This document shows positions 19,618 through 31,094 of a DNA stretch of 64,000 bases, piece by piece; within the stretch, counting starts at the first letter, position 1; each line of letters opens with the position of its first letter. The position numbers and the translations under genes were made by a program. Below the pieces are notes generated by a model. It saw only the letters and a list, made by a program, of their open reading frames with translations, searched no databases and was not told where the DNA came from. The stretch comes from Acidimicrobiia bacterium (GTDB lineage Bacteria > Actinomycetota > Acidimicrobiia > Acidimicrobiales > Aldehydirespiratoraceae): contig QIIW01000082.1 of NCBI GenBank assembly GCA_003231645.1, positions 25,720 to 89,719 of the forward strand. The letters are read 5' to 3'.

Positions 19618-20907
19618 TCAAATCAAATTGATCAGTCGGGCGACGTACCAGGTGGTGGGCAGCACGAACAGCAGGCCGTCGAACCGATCGAGGAGCCCAC
19701 CATGGCCGGGAAGCAGAGTTCCCATGTCCTTGACCCCCAAGTCCCGCTTGATCAGCGACTCGGCGAGATCTCCGATGGGTGCCGCGAGCGCGGCCGCCGC
19801 ACCCAGCAGGAGCGAAGCCGACAGGCCACCGTTCAAGGCCGTGTCACCGAAGGGCGAAGGTTGTCCGGTGGCTCCGATCACGAGGCCGACCGCGATGGCC
19901 ACCAGCCCCCCGCCCACCAGGCCCTCGACCGTCTTGTTGGGGCTCACCGCCGAAAGTGGCGACTTGCCCATGGTGGATCCGATCACCAGCGCACCGACGT
20001 CGTAGCCGACGGTGACCAGTACGGCAGCGGTGAGAAGGCCGGTACCCGACTTGGGCACCGACAGCATCAGCGCCGCATATGAACCGAGCAGTCCGATGTG
20101 AACGACGCCCAGCATCGTCGTGGCAATGCCACGCAGGGGCGAATCGGAAGTCACACCGGACAAGTACCAGATGAAACCGAACACGACGGTGAGGACAAGC
20201 ACCAGAGGCATTGCGGCCTCGCCCCGCCAGTAGACGGCGAGCGGCATGCTCACCACCGACACCAGGCCGAGCAGCACCGCCGGGTGGTAGCCGGCGGTGC
20301 GCAACACGTTGAAATACTCGACCGCGGCCAACCCCAGCAGCGCGGTGACGACTATCACCGCGGCAGCCGGAGCCACGGCCATAGAAGCCAGGATGAGGGC
20401 GGCCAGGCCCAGCCCGACACCCGCCGCCACGGGCACGTCACGGCCACCGCCACCGACCGGGGCCGCTCCGAAGGCCTGTTGGCGGTGGGCCGGCTTGGAG
20501 TCGGGGCGCGCCGGGCCCGCCGACGTGCCGTCGTCGAACGAAAAGAAGTCTTCGGTGAGGGCAGGGTCGTCGACGGGAACCGTGGTGGGCTGATCGACGG
20601 GCTGGGGCACCTCTTCGTCCGCCCAGCGGGGGGTGGAGGACACTTCGGCCCACGCCGCCAGATCGGTGGAATCGGCCTCACTCAACATCGGCTCGGGCGA
20701 GAACGTGACCGACTCTGCTGTGCCGCCGACCTGGGGAACCGCACCGGTCGGTGGATCACTCCAGTGAGGCACGGCGGCGTCGTCGTCGTCGAAGGACACC
20801 TCGTCGTCGCCGAATACCGAACGCCCCGGCGCGACGACGTCGTCGTCGGTCGGATCACCCCCGGAAATCACCCGGAAGCCCTCGACTTCGTCAGATTCAT
20901 CGGTCAC
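19618..20907 (-). CDS. cdsA: Phosphatidate cytidylyltransferase with long acidic N-terminal extension
   Basis: A 429-residue CDP-diglyceride synthase, which activates phosphatidic acid with CTP for phospholipid synthesis. The CTP-transferase signature is near the C-terminus (SLIKRDLGVKDMGTLLPGHGGLLDRFDGLLF). About eight hydrophobic helices occupy residues about 165-429. The first 160 residues are acidic and low-complexity (for example DDDDAAVPHWSDPPTG), probably cytosolic and disordered, an extension not found in the enterobacterial enzyme. The start is GTG 20907. The neighbours frr (27 bases upstream) and dxr (downstream) match the usual actinobacterial order. Confidence 0.95.
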   Translation of the reverse strand: MTDESDEVEGFRVISGGDPTDDDVVAPGRSVFGDDEVSFDDDDAAVPHWSDPPTGAVPQVGGTAESVTFSPEPMLSEADSTDLAAWAEVSSTPRWADEEVPQPVDQPTTVPVDDPALTEDFFSFDDGTSAGPARPDSKPAHRQQAFGAAPVGGGGRDVPVAAGVGLGLAALILASMAVAPAAAVIVVTALLGLAAVEYFNVLRTAGYHPAVLLGLVSVVSMPLAVYWRGEAAMPLVLVLTVVFGFIWYLSGVTSDSPLRGIATTMLGVVHIGLLGSYAALMLSVPKSGTGLLTAAVLVTVGYDVGALVIGSTMGKSPLSAVSPNKTVEGLVGGGLVAIAVGLVIGATGQPSPFGDTALNGGLSASLLLGAAAALAAPIGDLAESLIKRDLGVKDMGTLLPGHGGLLDRFDGLLFVLPTTWYVARLINLI

Positions 20908-20933
20908 GGAATCGCCCTTCCGGAACTGGGAGG

Positions 20934-23064
<2,131 letters not shown>

Positions 23065-23101
23065 CTCTCGATACTCCTGAATCGTTGTTCGAAGTGGTTG
23101 A

Positions 23102-24124
23102 TCAGACCTCGGAGGTGGCTTCGTCGCCGGCCACCGGAGGCGTGTCCTCGACCGGAATGGCTGGGGCCGGGGAAACCTCAGCGGCGGAAGCCTCGACCGG
23201 AACGGCTGGGGCCGGGGAAACCTCGGCGGCGGAAGCCTCGACCGGAACGGCTGGGGCCGGGGAAACCTCGGCGGCGGAAGCCTCGGCCGTGGCGGCCGGA
23301 ACGTCCTTGGCCGCGGCCACACGGGCCTCGCGGGCGGCGGCCTCGGCCGCGGCCTCGGCCCGGGCCTTGGCCTGCTGCTCGGCTACATCGGCCTCTTCGA
23401 GGGCGTTTCGCTGGGGGGCATCGTCGGTGACCCGCTTCGAACGGATGAATCGACCTTCGCGCACGGCATCAGAGATCACTCGGCTCATCAACTCGCCGGC
23501 GCGGATCGCGTCGTCGTTTCCGGGGATGGCGTAATCGACGAGGTCGGGGTCACAATTGGTGTCGACCACGGCAACGATCGGAATGCCGACCTTGCGAGCT
23601 TCGGTGACGGCGATGTGCTCCTTCTTGGTATCGAGAATGAACACGGCCTGGGGGAGTTTCTCCATATCACGGATGCCGCCGAGATTTCGCTCGAGCTTGG
23701 TGAGCTCGCGGTTGATCAGCAACGCCTCCTTTTTGGGCATCGACTCGAATTCACCCGAGTCGCGCATGCGTTGGTATTCCTTCATCTTCGAGACACGCTT
23801 CGAGATGGTCTGGAAGTTGGTGAGCATTCCACCGAGCCAACGCTCGTTGATGTAGGGCATGTTGCAGCGCTCAGCGTAGGACTGGATCGATTCCTGGGCC
23901 TGCTTCTTGGTGCCGATGAACAGCACCGTGCCGCCGTCGGCGACGAGATCGCGAACGAAGATGTAGGACTTCTCCAAGTGGCCGAGAGTCTGGTGAAGGT
24001 CGACGATGTGGATGCCCGACCGCTCACCGTGGATGAAGCGCTTCATCTTGGGGTTCCAGCGGCGGGTCTGGTGGCCGAAGTGGACACCGGCCTCCAGCAA
24101 CTGCTTCATCGAAATGACTGCCAT
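23102..24124 (-). CDS. rpsB: 30S ribosomal protein S2 with repetitive C-terminal extension
   Basis: A 340-residue S2. The conserved core (residues 1-235) starts [19 protein letters not shown] and contains [12 protein letters not shown] and the [20 protein letters not shown] block. A C-terminal extension of about 100 residues follows, first an Ala/Arg coiled helix, then three copies of a 15-residue unit ([15 protein letters not shown] type). Extensions are common in actinobacterial S2, but exact repeats are less so. The ATG is preceded by GGGAGAAGACA. It is first in the rpsB-tsf-pyrH-frr-cdsA run. Confidence 0.96.
   Translation of the reverse strand: MAVISMKQLLEAGVHFGHQTRRWNPKMKRFIHGERSGIHIVDLHQTLGHLEKSYIFVRDLVADGGTVLFIGTKKQAQESIQSYAERCNMPYINERWLGGMLTNFQTISKRVSKMKEYQRMRDSGEFESMPKKEALLINRELTKLERNLGGIRDMEKLPQAVFILDTKKEHIAVTEARKVGIPIVAVVDTNCDPDLVDYAIPGNDDAIRAGELMSRVISDAVREGRFIRSKRVTDDAPQRNALEEADVAEQQAKARAEAAAEAAAREARVAAAKDVPAATAEASAAEVSPAPAVPVEASAAEVSPAPAVPVEASAAEVSPAPAIPVEDTPPVAGDEATSEV
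23147..23281 (-). repeat. Three 45-bp in-frame tandem repeats in rpsB
   Basis: Units at 23147-23191, 23192-23236 and 23237-23281 differ by only a couple of bases, and a partial fourth follows. Each encodes 15 residues rich in Ala, Pro, Val and Glu. The unit length preserves frame. The repeats lie in the disordered tail beyond the conserved S2 core. Confidence 0.93.
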
Positions 24125-24282
24125 TGTCTTCTCCCGGTTGACGAGCCAGCACCCGACGCCTTGGCGACCGGGTTCGGTGCTGACCGCTGTGGTCTTCCGT
24201 CGGCGCCGATCTGGAGCCTTCGGGGCCCGATGGGCCGGGGGCGAGTGTACCGGCAGCACCCCGGAGCGCGTCAGCGCGATGC
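24125..24282. other. Intergenic leader of rpsB
   Basis: 158 bases between the secreted lipase-like gene and rpsB. I see the rpsB ribosome binding site and a few short GC hairpins (for example around GGAGCCTTCGGGGCCC near 24214-24229) but no recognisable riboswitch, terminator with a U-tract, or coding frame. A promoter for the rpsB operon is expected here but I could not identify convincing -35 and -10 boxes. Confidence 0.4.
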
Positions 24283-25959
24283 TCAGCCGGTCCCGGTCTC
24301 GATCGCCACGACCACGAACCCCACGGCGGCGGACCGCTCGAGTATCTCCACACCGAACGACACGCTCCCGTCGATCAGGCGATTCCAGGTGCTCTCACAC
24401 GCCGGCGGCAGTCCGCCCAGAGCCAGGGCCACCTCGCGATCGGCCTCGGGCATTCCGGGCAGATCCCCGTGGACTCCCAGACCGACGGAATCGCCTATCA
24501 GGACGTTGCTCGCCCCCATCGCCGCGGTGGTGCTTCCTGGCACCAGGAGATCCCCTCTGCCTCCGATCGAAACCGCTTGGACACCCGGCGGGAACCCGAC
24601 GAACCGCTTGGCGGCGGCGTAACCACCGGGCGAGAGATCGTCGATTGCGACAGCAGCAGCGAGAGAATCCGGGGCAACAACGTCGACCACACTCGACATC
24701 ACGATCCCGGGGGCCGTCATCTCGAAGGCCTGCACCACCTCGGCAAGAGGCGCGCCGCCGTTCGGGGCGCCGAAGGTGACGGCGACGCCAACGTCGACAC
24801 TTCCACCGACACCCGCAACTCGGGCCACGGCGAGTCGCGTCAGCAGCCCGCCGAGGCTGTGTCCGTAGACATCGACCCGTACGCCGGGGTTGGCCGACGC
24901 GATCTCGGTGAGGAGAGCTTCGAGGTCGTCGACGTTGTCGGCAACGGATCCCCTGGTGTCGGAGGCCGAGTAGGTGGAGGTGGTGAGGTCGGCGGCCCAT
25001 CCCGGTGGGCCGGCCGAGGGCTCCGGCTCGACACTCCCGCCGTTGTAGCTGAAACGCACGACATCGTTCGGGTCGTATCCATGCGATCCGAGGTCGAGCT
25101 TGGCCATGGCCCCGGGTCGGGAGGACGACGAGTCGAGCCCGTCGACCAACACCGCTATGCGACGTTCCGGTGGCGGGTCGACCTCGACCGAATCAGCGGT
25201 GCATTCCCGATCATCGAAGGCCCGATAGATGATCATCCATGACCTGGCCATCAGCACCTGCGGGCTCACCTCGAAGGCCAGAACCCCGACCATCGTCACC
25301 ATGTCGGCCAACTCGGAGAGACGCGACGCCGGATCGAGCCAGCGAAACGGGGTGAAGGGAACCGACGAGATGGCGCGTCGCAGCCCTCCCACCAAGTCGA
25401 GCAACCCCCGACCCGATCGGCTGGCATCGAGTTCGAGAAACTCGAGAACCTCCGACCTCGAATCGATGTCGAGCCACGCGGCACGGTCCCGGGGATCGGG
25501 CCGGGATACGAGCACGACCTTCACCGAACGGACACCGAACAGCCTCTCCGGGTCGACGTAACGACCGTCGATTCGGGCTCCGAAGTGAAAACCCTCACCT
25601 GACAACGCGATCGTCTCTCCCGCCTCGACCCGGTCACCCGGGCTGACCAGGACACGGTCCACGTACGAATAACTGGTGAGAAGGCCACCACCATGATCGA
25701 TGGTCACGTGCAGCGATCCGGCCACCGGCCCGGCGAACACCACGACACCAGGCCCCGACGCGGCGATCGGATCACCCGCGTTCGTGGCGTAGTCGATACC
25801 ACGATTGCCGGGCCCGTAGGGCCCCAGGGGAAGACCGAACTGTTCGACCACCGTCGCGGTGGTCGGTGGACGCAGAACGATTTCGGCCGCGGCCGCTCTC
25901 GTGGTCGACATGACCGACGCCAGCCCACCGACCACCAGGAAAATGGAAACGAATCGACG
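24283..25959 (-). CDS. Secreted fusion of a degenerate M23/LytM-like domain and an alpha/beta-hydrolase (lipase-like) domain
   Basis: About 558 residues. A signal peptide ([26 protein letters not shown]) sends it out of the cytosol. Residues about 28-145 have the LytM fold pattern, but metal ligands are degenerate: NRGID at 53-57 (histidine replaced by asparagine), YSY at 98-100 where family members have YxH, and GFHF at 124-127 with only the second histidine kept. It is probably inactive as a peptidase, perhaps a binding or activator domain. Residues about 290-558 are an alpha/beta-hydrolase with YGHSLGG (serine near 368). Fusion of these two domains is unusual. It sits between whiG and rpsB. 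ATG 25959 is preferred over the upstream in-frame GTG. Confidence 0.8.
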   Translation of the reverse strand, partial: RRFVSIFLVVGGLASVMSTTRAAAAEIVLRPPTTATVVEQFGLPLGPYGPGNRGIDYATNAGDPIAASGPGVVVFAGPVAGSLHVTIDHGGGLLTSYSYVDRVLVSPGDRVEAGETIALSGEGFHFGARIDGRYVDPERLFGVRSVKVVLVSRPDPRDRAAWLDIDSRSEVLEFLELDASRSGRGLLDLVGGLRRAISSVPFTPFRWLDPASRLSELADMVTMVGVLAFEVSPQVLMARSWMIIYRAFDDRECTADSVEVDPPPERRIAVLVDGLDSSSSRPGAMAKLDLGSHGYDPNDVVRFSYNGGSVEPEPSAGPPGWAADLTTSTYSASDTRGSVADNVDDLEALLTEIASANPGVRVDVYGHSLGGLLTRLAVARVAGVGGSVDVGVAVTFGAPNGGAPLAEVVQAFEMTAPGIVMSSVVDVVAPDSLAAAVAIDDLSPGGYAAAKRFVGFPPGVQAVSIGGRGDLLVPGSTTAAMGASNVLIGDSVGLGVHGDLPGMPEADREVALALGGLPPACESTWNRLIDGSVSFGVEILERSAAVGFVVVAIETGTG

Positions 25960-26074
25960 CATCTGATCCCCGGACACCAAGAGAAAGTGTTGGGGGAAGA
26001 AGTGATGCCGCCGTGGTCACGCCGCTGAGCGAGTGTAGGCATCCGCCCGAGCATGACCAACCGGGTCGAACGGT

Positions 26075-26851
26075 TCAGGCGAGTTCGCGCTCGGTGGCCG
26101 TGATCCGGGACCGGAGCTGCAGGACCGCTTTCGTGTGTATCTGGCACACGCGACTTTCGGTGACGCCCAGGACGCGCCCTATCTCGGCCAAGGTGAGCCC
26201 CTCGTAGTAGTAGAGGGTCAGGACGATCTTCTCCCGCTCCGGCATCAGGTTGATCGACTGGGCGAGGGTCTGGCGCATTTCCTCGACCTCGTAGACGCCC
26301 ATCGGACCCTCGCGCGTGTCGGCAACGGTGTCACCGAGCGTGACCGACTCGCCCCGATCCCCGCCGGAGAGCATCTCGTCGAGCGCGGCCACACCCACCA
26401 GGGAGATCTGGCTGAGGGTGGTCTGGAACTGCCTCTCGTTGAGACCGAGTTCGGCCGCGACCTCGGTATCCGTGGGAGCTCGGTGAGTCTCGGACTCGAG
26501 CTTCGTGTAGGCCTTCTCGAGCATTCGCGCCTTTGATCGAACCGACCTCGGTACCCAATCGATCGAGCGGAGCTCGTCGAGGATCGCGCCCTTGATGCGG
26601 GCGATCGCATAGGTCTCGAACTTGTAGCCCCGATCGAGATCGAACTTCTCGATCGCGTCGATCAGACCGAACACTCCGTAGCTCACGAGGTCACTCTGTT
26701 CGACACTTTGTGGCAGCCCAACCGCGACCCGTCCGGCGACGTACTTCACCAGCGGCGAATACTGGATGATCAGCTTGTCGCGCAGCCCGCGCGAACGCGT
26801 GCGCTTGTATCGCTCCCAGAGTGCGTCGGTCTCGTTGGGATCGTCGTTCAC
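26075..26851 (-). CDS. whiG: RNA polymerase sigma factor of the WhiG/FliA group
   Basis: A 258-residue sigma-70 family group 3 factor. Region 2 has [42 protein letters not shown], with [10 protein letters not shown] in region 2.4/3. Region 4 carries [30 protein letters not shown], the helix-turn-helix. In streptomycetes WhiG controls sporulation; in flagellated actinobacteria FliA-like members control motility. No flagellar or anti-sigma gene is in the window, so the regulon is unknown. The neighbourhood (rpsB side and xerC-dprA side) is the classic whiG locus. The start is GTG 26851 with AGGAAC upstream. Confidence 0.94.
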   Translation of the reverse strand: MNDDPNETDALWERYKRTRSRGLRDKLIIQYSPLVKYVAGRVAVGLPQSVEQSDLVSYGVFGLIDAIEKFDLDRGYKFETYAIARIKGAILDELRSIDWVPRSVRSKARMLEKAYTKLESETHRAPTDTEVAAELGLNERQFQTTLSQISLVGVAALDEMLSGGDRGESVTLGDTVADTREGPMGVYEVEEMRQTLAQSINLMPEREKIVLTLYYYEGLTLAEIGRVLGVTESRVCQIHTKAVLQLRSRITATERELA

Positions 26852-26863
26852 AGGTCCGGGTTC

Positions 26864-27781
26864 CTAGGCACGTGGGTGGGTCGAACGGTGGACATCGCGC
26901 AGGCGGTCGCGGCTGACACGCGTGTAGATCTGGGTGGTGGTGAGGTCGGCATGGCCCAGCAGCTCCTGCACAACACGCAGATCGGCACCTCCGTCCAAAA
27001 GATGAGTGGCGAAGGTGTGGCGCAGAGCATGGGGGTGAGTGGGTTTCACCGACCTGCGGTCGAGCAGCCGCCTGACATCGCGGGGAGATATTCTCCGGCC
27101 ACGGCGGTTGAGGAACACCGCCGCGTCGGGGGATTGGTCGGTCACCATCTCGGACCGTCCGGCCCGAAGCCACTCGGCGAGTGCGGCCGCCGCCGGCTCC
27201 GATACCGGCACCCACCTCTGCTTGGACCCCTTGCCCCACACGGTGATGGTGCCGCTCGGGCCCGACAGATCTTTGCGGTCGAGACCGCAGAGTTCGGCCA
27301 CGCGAAGGCCACTTCCGTAAAGGAGTTCGGTGATCGCTCGGTCTCGTAACTCGACTTCCGGAGGATTGCCGGTGCGCGCCGAGCCGTTGAGCACCACCTC
27401 GAGTTCGTCGGCCGCCAGGATGCGGGGCAGGGTCGAGGCCCCGCGTGGTGCCGACAACGCGGCGCTCGGATCGGTCTCGACAAGCCCGGTGCGGCGAGCC
27501 CAGTCGAAGTAGCGGCGGATCACCGACGCCTTTCTGGCCGTGGTTCGCCGGGCATAGCCGGAAGCGTCGAGATGGGCGAGGTATCGGCGGAGTTGCCTGC
27601 GGTTGACGTCGGCGACGCCATCCGAACCCGCCGACTCGAGCCATTCGAAGCATGCAAGAGCGTCACGCCGATAGACCGAGCGTGTTGATTCGGCCGCCCG
27701 GGTGAGCGAGGCGATCCAGGTGTCGATCTGCCAATCAGCCACGAATCGACGATAGCCAGTCGCCTGCGTCACCGCGTTCAC
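26864..27781 (-). CDS. xerC: Tyrosine recombinase XerC-like
   Basis: A 305-residue tyrosine recombinase, predicted to resolve chromosome dimers at dif. The N-terminal SAM-like core-binding domain (IDTWIASLTRAAESTRSVYRR) is followed by the catalytic domain with all residues: R in GSGLRVAELCGL, K in GKGSKQRWVP, HALRHTFATHLL (H..R), GHADL (H) and QIYTRV (Y nucleophile). The GTG start overlaps the dprA stop as GTGA, so it is coupled to dprA. Confidence 0.93.
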   Translation of the reverse strand: MNAVTQATGYRRFVADWQIDTWIASLTRAAESTRSVYRRDALACFEWLESAGSDGVADVNRRQLRRYLAHLDASGYARRTTARKASVIRRYFDWARRTGLVETDPSAALSAPRGASTLPRILAADELEVVLNGSARTGNPPEVELRDRAITELLYGSGLRVAELCGLDRKDLSGPSGTITVWGKGSKQRWVPVSEPAAAALAEWLRAGRSEMVTDQSPDAAVFLNRRGRRISPRDVRRLLDRRSVKPTHPHALRHTFATHLLDGGADLRVVQELLGHADLTTTQIYTRVSRDRLRDVHRSTHPRA

Positions 27782-28941
27782 CGATCGTCAAGATCTGTCT
27801 GGCGGCCGACACCTCCGCCACCACTCTCGGCGCGAATGAATCGGGCACCGTCGCGTCGGACCAACCCACATGCGACAAGCGAATCGAGCTCCGCCAGCAC
27901 CTTGGGAACCGGCATCGAACTTCGCCCGGCGATCTCGTCGATCGTGGTGGGGCCGTCATCGACACATTCGATCACCTCGGAGAAGGGTCCGGGGCACGAA
28001 TCCCCCAGCGAGACCGGGGTACCGCCGCCAGACCGGACTCCCCGATGGCGTGCCGCAGTGGAGGCCTCTCTCAGCCCGAGGGCCACAACGATGTCGTCGA
28101 CGTCGCGGACCGGCTGACAGCCGTCGGCAATCAATTGGTTGGTGCCGTCGGCGGCCGGGTTGCGGACTGAACCGGGGACCGCCATTACCGACACATCGCG
28201 ACGCATGGCTTGCTCGACCGTGAGCAGGGAACCGCCGGCCGCCCGTGATTCGACGACCACCACGAGATCGGACATCGCGGCCAGCAGGCGATTGCGGGCC
28301 GGAAATCGCCACGGCTCGGGCCGAGCTCCGACATGAGCCTCGGTGAAAATCACACCACGCCGGGCCACGAGGTTCCAGAGATCGCGGTGCCGTCTCGGAT
28401 AGACGACATCGGGGCCGCTCCCCACCACGGCCAGTGGCGGTGTGCCATCGACGCTGAGGGCTCCTCGATGGGCTGACCCGTCGATCCCGAGGGCCAGACC
28501 CGACACGACCACCACCCCCTCCGACGCCAGACCTCGACCCAGCTCGAAGGCGACCTCACGACCGACGGGGCTGCATCTACGGGTGCCGACCACCGCCACC
28601 CGGGGCAGGGACTCGTCGGGGAGTCTGCCGATCCGGAACAGGATCGGTGCCGGATCGATGTCGGCGACCAGACACGCCGGGTGAGTATCGTCGTGGAGGC
28701 AACTGACCCCGATCGACAGCCCCGTCATCACCGACGACAGGTGATCGCGGTCGATCACGGGGGCTGCCGCCCGCCACTCGGCGCGGACCTCATTGGGCGC
28801 AATGTGGGAGCCGAGACGACCCGCCAGCACCCGCTGCCACGCCGACTCCACGGACTCACCGACCAGCAGTCGGCCGAGGCGGTGCGGTGTCGCTCCGGGA
28901 AGCTGCGCCAGACAGGCCAGGTCGATGTCGCGCTCAGTCAT
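27778..28941 (-). CDS. dprA: DNA-processing protein DprA
   Basis: A 387-residue Rossmann-fold single-stranded DNA binding protein that loads RecA during transformation. The signature motifs are VAVVGTRRCSPVGREVAFELGRGLA, VVSGLALGIDGSAHRGAL, VVGSGPDVVYPRRHRDLW and ARNRLLAAMSDLVVVVESRAAGGSLLT. A C-terminal winged-helix-like domain follows (TTIDEIAGRSSMPVPKVLAELDSLVACGLV). The ATG overlaps the end of comM by eight bases and has GGAGGCGACG before it. Confidence 0.95.
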   Translation of the reverse strand: MTERDIDLACLAQLPGATPHRLGRLLVGESVESAWQRVLAGRLGSHIAPNEVRAEWRAAAPVIDRDHLSSVMTGLSIGVSCLHDDTHPACLVADIDPAPILFRIGRLPDESLPRVAVVGTRRCSPVGREVAFELGRGLASEGVVVVSGLALGIDGSAHRGALSVDGTPPLAVVGSGPDVVYPRRHRDLWNLVARRGVIFTEAHVGARPEPWRFPARNRLLAAMSDLVVVVESRAAGGSLLTVEQAMRRDVSVMAVPGSVRNPAADGTNQLIADGCQPVRDVDDIVVALGLREASTAARHRGVRSGGGTPVSLGDSCPGPFSEVIECVDDGPTTIDEIAGRSSMPVPKVLAELDSLVACGLVRRDGARFIRAESGGGGVGRQTDLDDR

Positions 28942-30442
28942 CGTCGCCTCCCATCACCGGACGGGCGCGCAGCGCGAGGGCGGCCGAAACATCGGACTCG
29001 CGAATCTCGTGGCCGGCATCGTCGAGATCGCGAATGGTCCTCGCCACGCATCTGACCCGCCGCAGCCCGCGGCCGCTCAACCGTCCACTCACGAGGGCAT
29101 CACGAATCGTCATGCGGGCGTCGTCGGCGAGCGGGGCGTGCGCTTCGAGTTGGGATTCGGACAATTCGGCGTTGGTTCGCGCCCCACGCCGCAGGGCGAG
29201 GTCCCTCACGCGTGCCACCCGCGGGGCCACCCGTGCCGACGATTCCCCTGCGCCCCCGTCGAGAAGTGCCACCGGGTCGGGCCGCCCGATCTGGACCATC
29301 ACGTCGAGTCGGTCGAGCAACGGACCGCTGATCCGCCTCGAGTAGCGCGCCCGAGCCGAAGGGGGACATCGACAGGCGACCGAGCCGCCTTCGCCGCAGG
29401 GACAGGGATTCATGGCTGCCACCAGGAGCACTCGTGCCGGATGCTCGTCGGTTCCGCCGCTTCTCGCCACTCTCACCACTCCCTCCTCGAGAGGCTGCCG
29501 TAGCGCGTCCAGCACGCTGGGGGCGAACTCGCCCATTTCGTCGAGAAACAGGACCCCGTTGGATGCCAGGCTCACCTCACCGGGGCGGGATCGCCCCGTT
29601 CCCCCGCCGACGAGAGCGGCCATCGACGCCGAATGGTGGGGTGCACGAAACGGCGGACGTTGGATCAGGCCGGTCGGGGGGAGAAGACATCCTGCCGCGC
29701 TGTGTATGCGAGTGACGTCGATCGACTCCTGCTCCCCGAGGTCGGGGAGCAGCCCGGGAAGGCGACGCGCCAGCATTGTCTTGCCCGCCCCCGGTGGCCC
29801 CACCAGAAGCATGTGGTGACCGCCCGCCGCCGCCACTTCGAGAGCCCATCTTGCCGCCTTCTGACCCAGCACGTCGGCCAGATCGGGCTCGCGGGGACGA
29901 TCCTCGATCATCGTGACGGCCTCGACATCGGGCCACTGGCCGGCTCCCCCGAGAACAGCCGAGAGCTGACGGAGATCGCCGACCGGACGGATCCGATCGC
30001 GGCCGACGATCGCTGCGACCCGGACGTCGGCCGACGAGATCACAACCGATGGCGCCTCGATGGCATCGACCAGCGGGAACGCGCCCGGTACCGGGCGAAC
30101 CGAACCGTCGAGACCCAGCTCGCCGACCAGGCCGATTCCGTCGAGGGCCTCGGCCGGGATCTGCCCGGACGCGGCGAGAACTCCCACTGCCATCGGCAGA
30201 TCGAGCCCGGCTCCGACCTTGGGCACATCACCGGGTGCGAGGTTGACGGTGATGCGTCGCATGGGCCAATCAAGATCGCTCGACACGATCGCGGCACGAA
30301 CCCGATCTCTCGCCTCGCGACACGACGCATCGGGCAGACCGACGACGGTGAACCCCGGCAGGCCATTGGCGACATGAACCTCGACCTGCACGGCCCGCCC
30401 GGTGATGCCCGAGAGGGTCGCTGAACGGACGATTGCAAGCAT
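28934..30442 (-). CDS. comM: ComM/YifB-family Mg-chelatase-like AAA+ helicase
   Basis: A 502-residue ComM, a hexameric AAA+ helicase that promotes branch migration during natural transformation. The N-terminal Lon-like domain has VHVANGLPGFTVVGLPDAS. The AAA+ core has Walker A GPPGAGKTMLARRLPGLLP and Walker B LFLDEMGEF, with a zinc-like CPCGEGGSVACRCPP cluster before the final domain. ATG 30442 is preceded by GGAGACC, which can be hidden in an RNA hairpin (see separate entry). It is first in a comM-dprA-xerC-whiG run. Confidence 0.95.
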   Translation of the reverse strand: MLAIVRSATLSGITGRAVQVEVHVANGLPGFTVVGLPDASCREARDRVRAAIVSSDLDWPMRRITVNLAPGDVPKVGAGLDLPMAVGVLAASGQIPAEALDGIGLVGELGLDGSVRPVPGAFPLVDAIEAPSVVISSADVRVAAIVGRDRIRPVGDLRQLSAVLGGAGQWPDVEAVTMIEDRPREPDLADVLGQKAARWALEVAAAGGHHMLLVGPPGAGKTMLARRLPGLLPDLGEQESIDVTRIHSAAGCLLPPTGLIQRPPFRAPHHSASMAALVGGGTGRSRPGEVSLASNGVLFLDEMGEFAPSVLDALRQPLEEGVVRVARSGGTDEHPARVLLVAAMNPCPCGEGGSVACRCPPSARARYSRRISGPLLDRLDVMVQIGRPDPVALLDGGAGESSARVAPRVARVRDLALRRGARTNAELSESQLEAHAPLADDARMTIRDALVSGRLSGRGLRRVRCVARTIRDLDDAGHEIRESDVSAALALRARPVMGGDDD

Positions 30443-30445
30443 GGT

Positions 30446-30475
30446 GGTCTCCAGACATCACTGTTTTCGGAGACC
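30446..30475 (-). promoter_or_regulatory. Hairpin that can sequester the comM ribosome binding site
   Basis: On the minus strand GGTCTCC (30475-30469) is followed 16 bases later by GGAGACC (30452-30446), a perfect 7-bp inverted repeat. The second arm contains the GGAG Shine-Dalgarno sequence, four to nine bases before the comM ATG (30442). If folded in the mRNA it would block initiation. Alternatively it is a DNA operator. Confidence 0.5.
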
Positions 30476-30593
30476 GCCATCGGCCGGCGGCGAGCACTGG
30501 GGGTGAAACTAACCGAGGGGTACGACAGCCGCGGGCGGGTGGGGTCTCGACCCGGAGACCCGGTGGACCACCCAAGGGTCGGCAGACCGAGGC

Positions 30594-30935
30594 TCAGAGA
30601 ACCTCGCGGACATAACGGGCCACCGCGGTGATCGAAGCCTCACTGAGCGATGACGAGAATGACGGCATCCGCTCGCGCCCTCCGGAGATGATCTCGATCA
30701 GATCGGTCAGTTGCGGATAGTCCTCGTCGAGATCCCTGCCGTTGAGCCTGGGGCCGGCCCCGCCTTCGCCGGCCGACCCGTGACACTGCTGGCAGCTGCC
30801 GCTGTAGACATCGCGGCCCAGCTGCAACACGGGATCGGCGACTCCGTCAGGGCCGACGGGAACCTCGGGCGAAGGACCGGCGCAAGCCGACACCAACAGC
30901 AGCACCGAGATCGCTGGCATGAGAATTCGTGGCAC
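30594..30935 (-). CDS. Small c-type cytochrome lipoprotein
   Basis: About 113 residues. The N-terminus (RILMPAISVLLLVSACAG) is a lipoprotein signal with a cysteine after LLVSA. The heme c site is CQQCH, and an axial methionine is likely in RERMPSFSSSLSE. The fold is a single class I cytochrome domain as in cbb3-associated or electron-shuttle proteins, acting on the outer face of the membrane. The start is uncertain; GTG 30935 is preferred over a GTG at 30971 that would add 12 residues, and an ATG at 30920 is also possible. It lies alone between comM and the divergent small genes at 31 kb. Confidence 0.85.
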   Translation of the reverse strand: MPRILMPAISVLLLVSACAGPSPEVPVGPDGVADPVLQLGRDVYSGSCQQCHGSAGEGGAGPRLNGRDLDEDYPQLTDLIEIISGGRERMPSFSSSLSEASITAVARYVREVL

Positions 30936-30983
30936 GAGTGATCCATGAGTGGCGAACGCGGACGCAGACACGATACTGACCGG

Positions 30984-31094
30984 ATGGGAATGGACCCCAC
31001 CCGGCCACGCCGGAAACGACCCACCGACTGCCTCTTCGTGGGGGCCGCCCTCCTGGTGACCGTGCTGCTGGTCGTGTGGGCGCCGACGGGCTGA
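30984..31094 (+). CDS. Single-helix membrane peptide, 36 residues
   Basis: ATG 30984 opens a 36-codon frame: a basic head MGMDPTRPRRKRPTD followed by a hydrophobic helix CLFVGAALLVTVLLVVWAP. The pattern of positive charges before one helix predicts an N-in membrane peptide. Its stop codon TGA at 31092-31094 overlaps the ATG of the next gene (TGATG), arguing for real translation. There is no strong Shine-Dalgarno sequence; the start is just after CTGACCGG. I do not recognise a named family. Confidence 0.55.
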   Translation: MGMDPTRPRRKRPTDCLFVGAALLVTVLLVVWAPTG

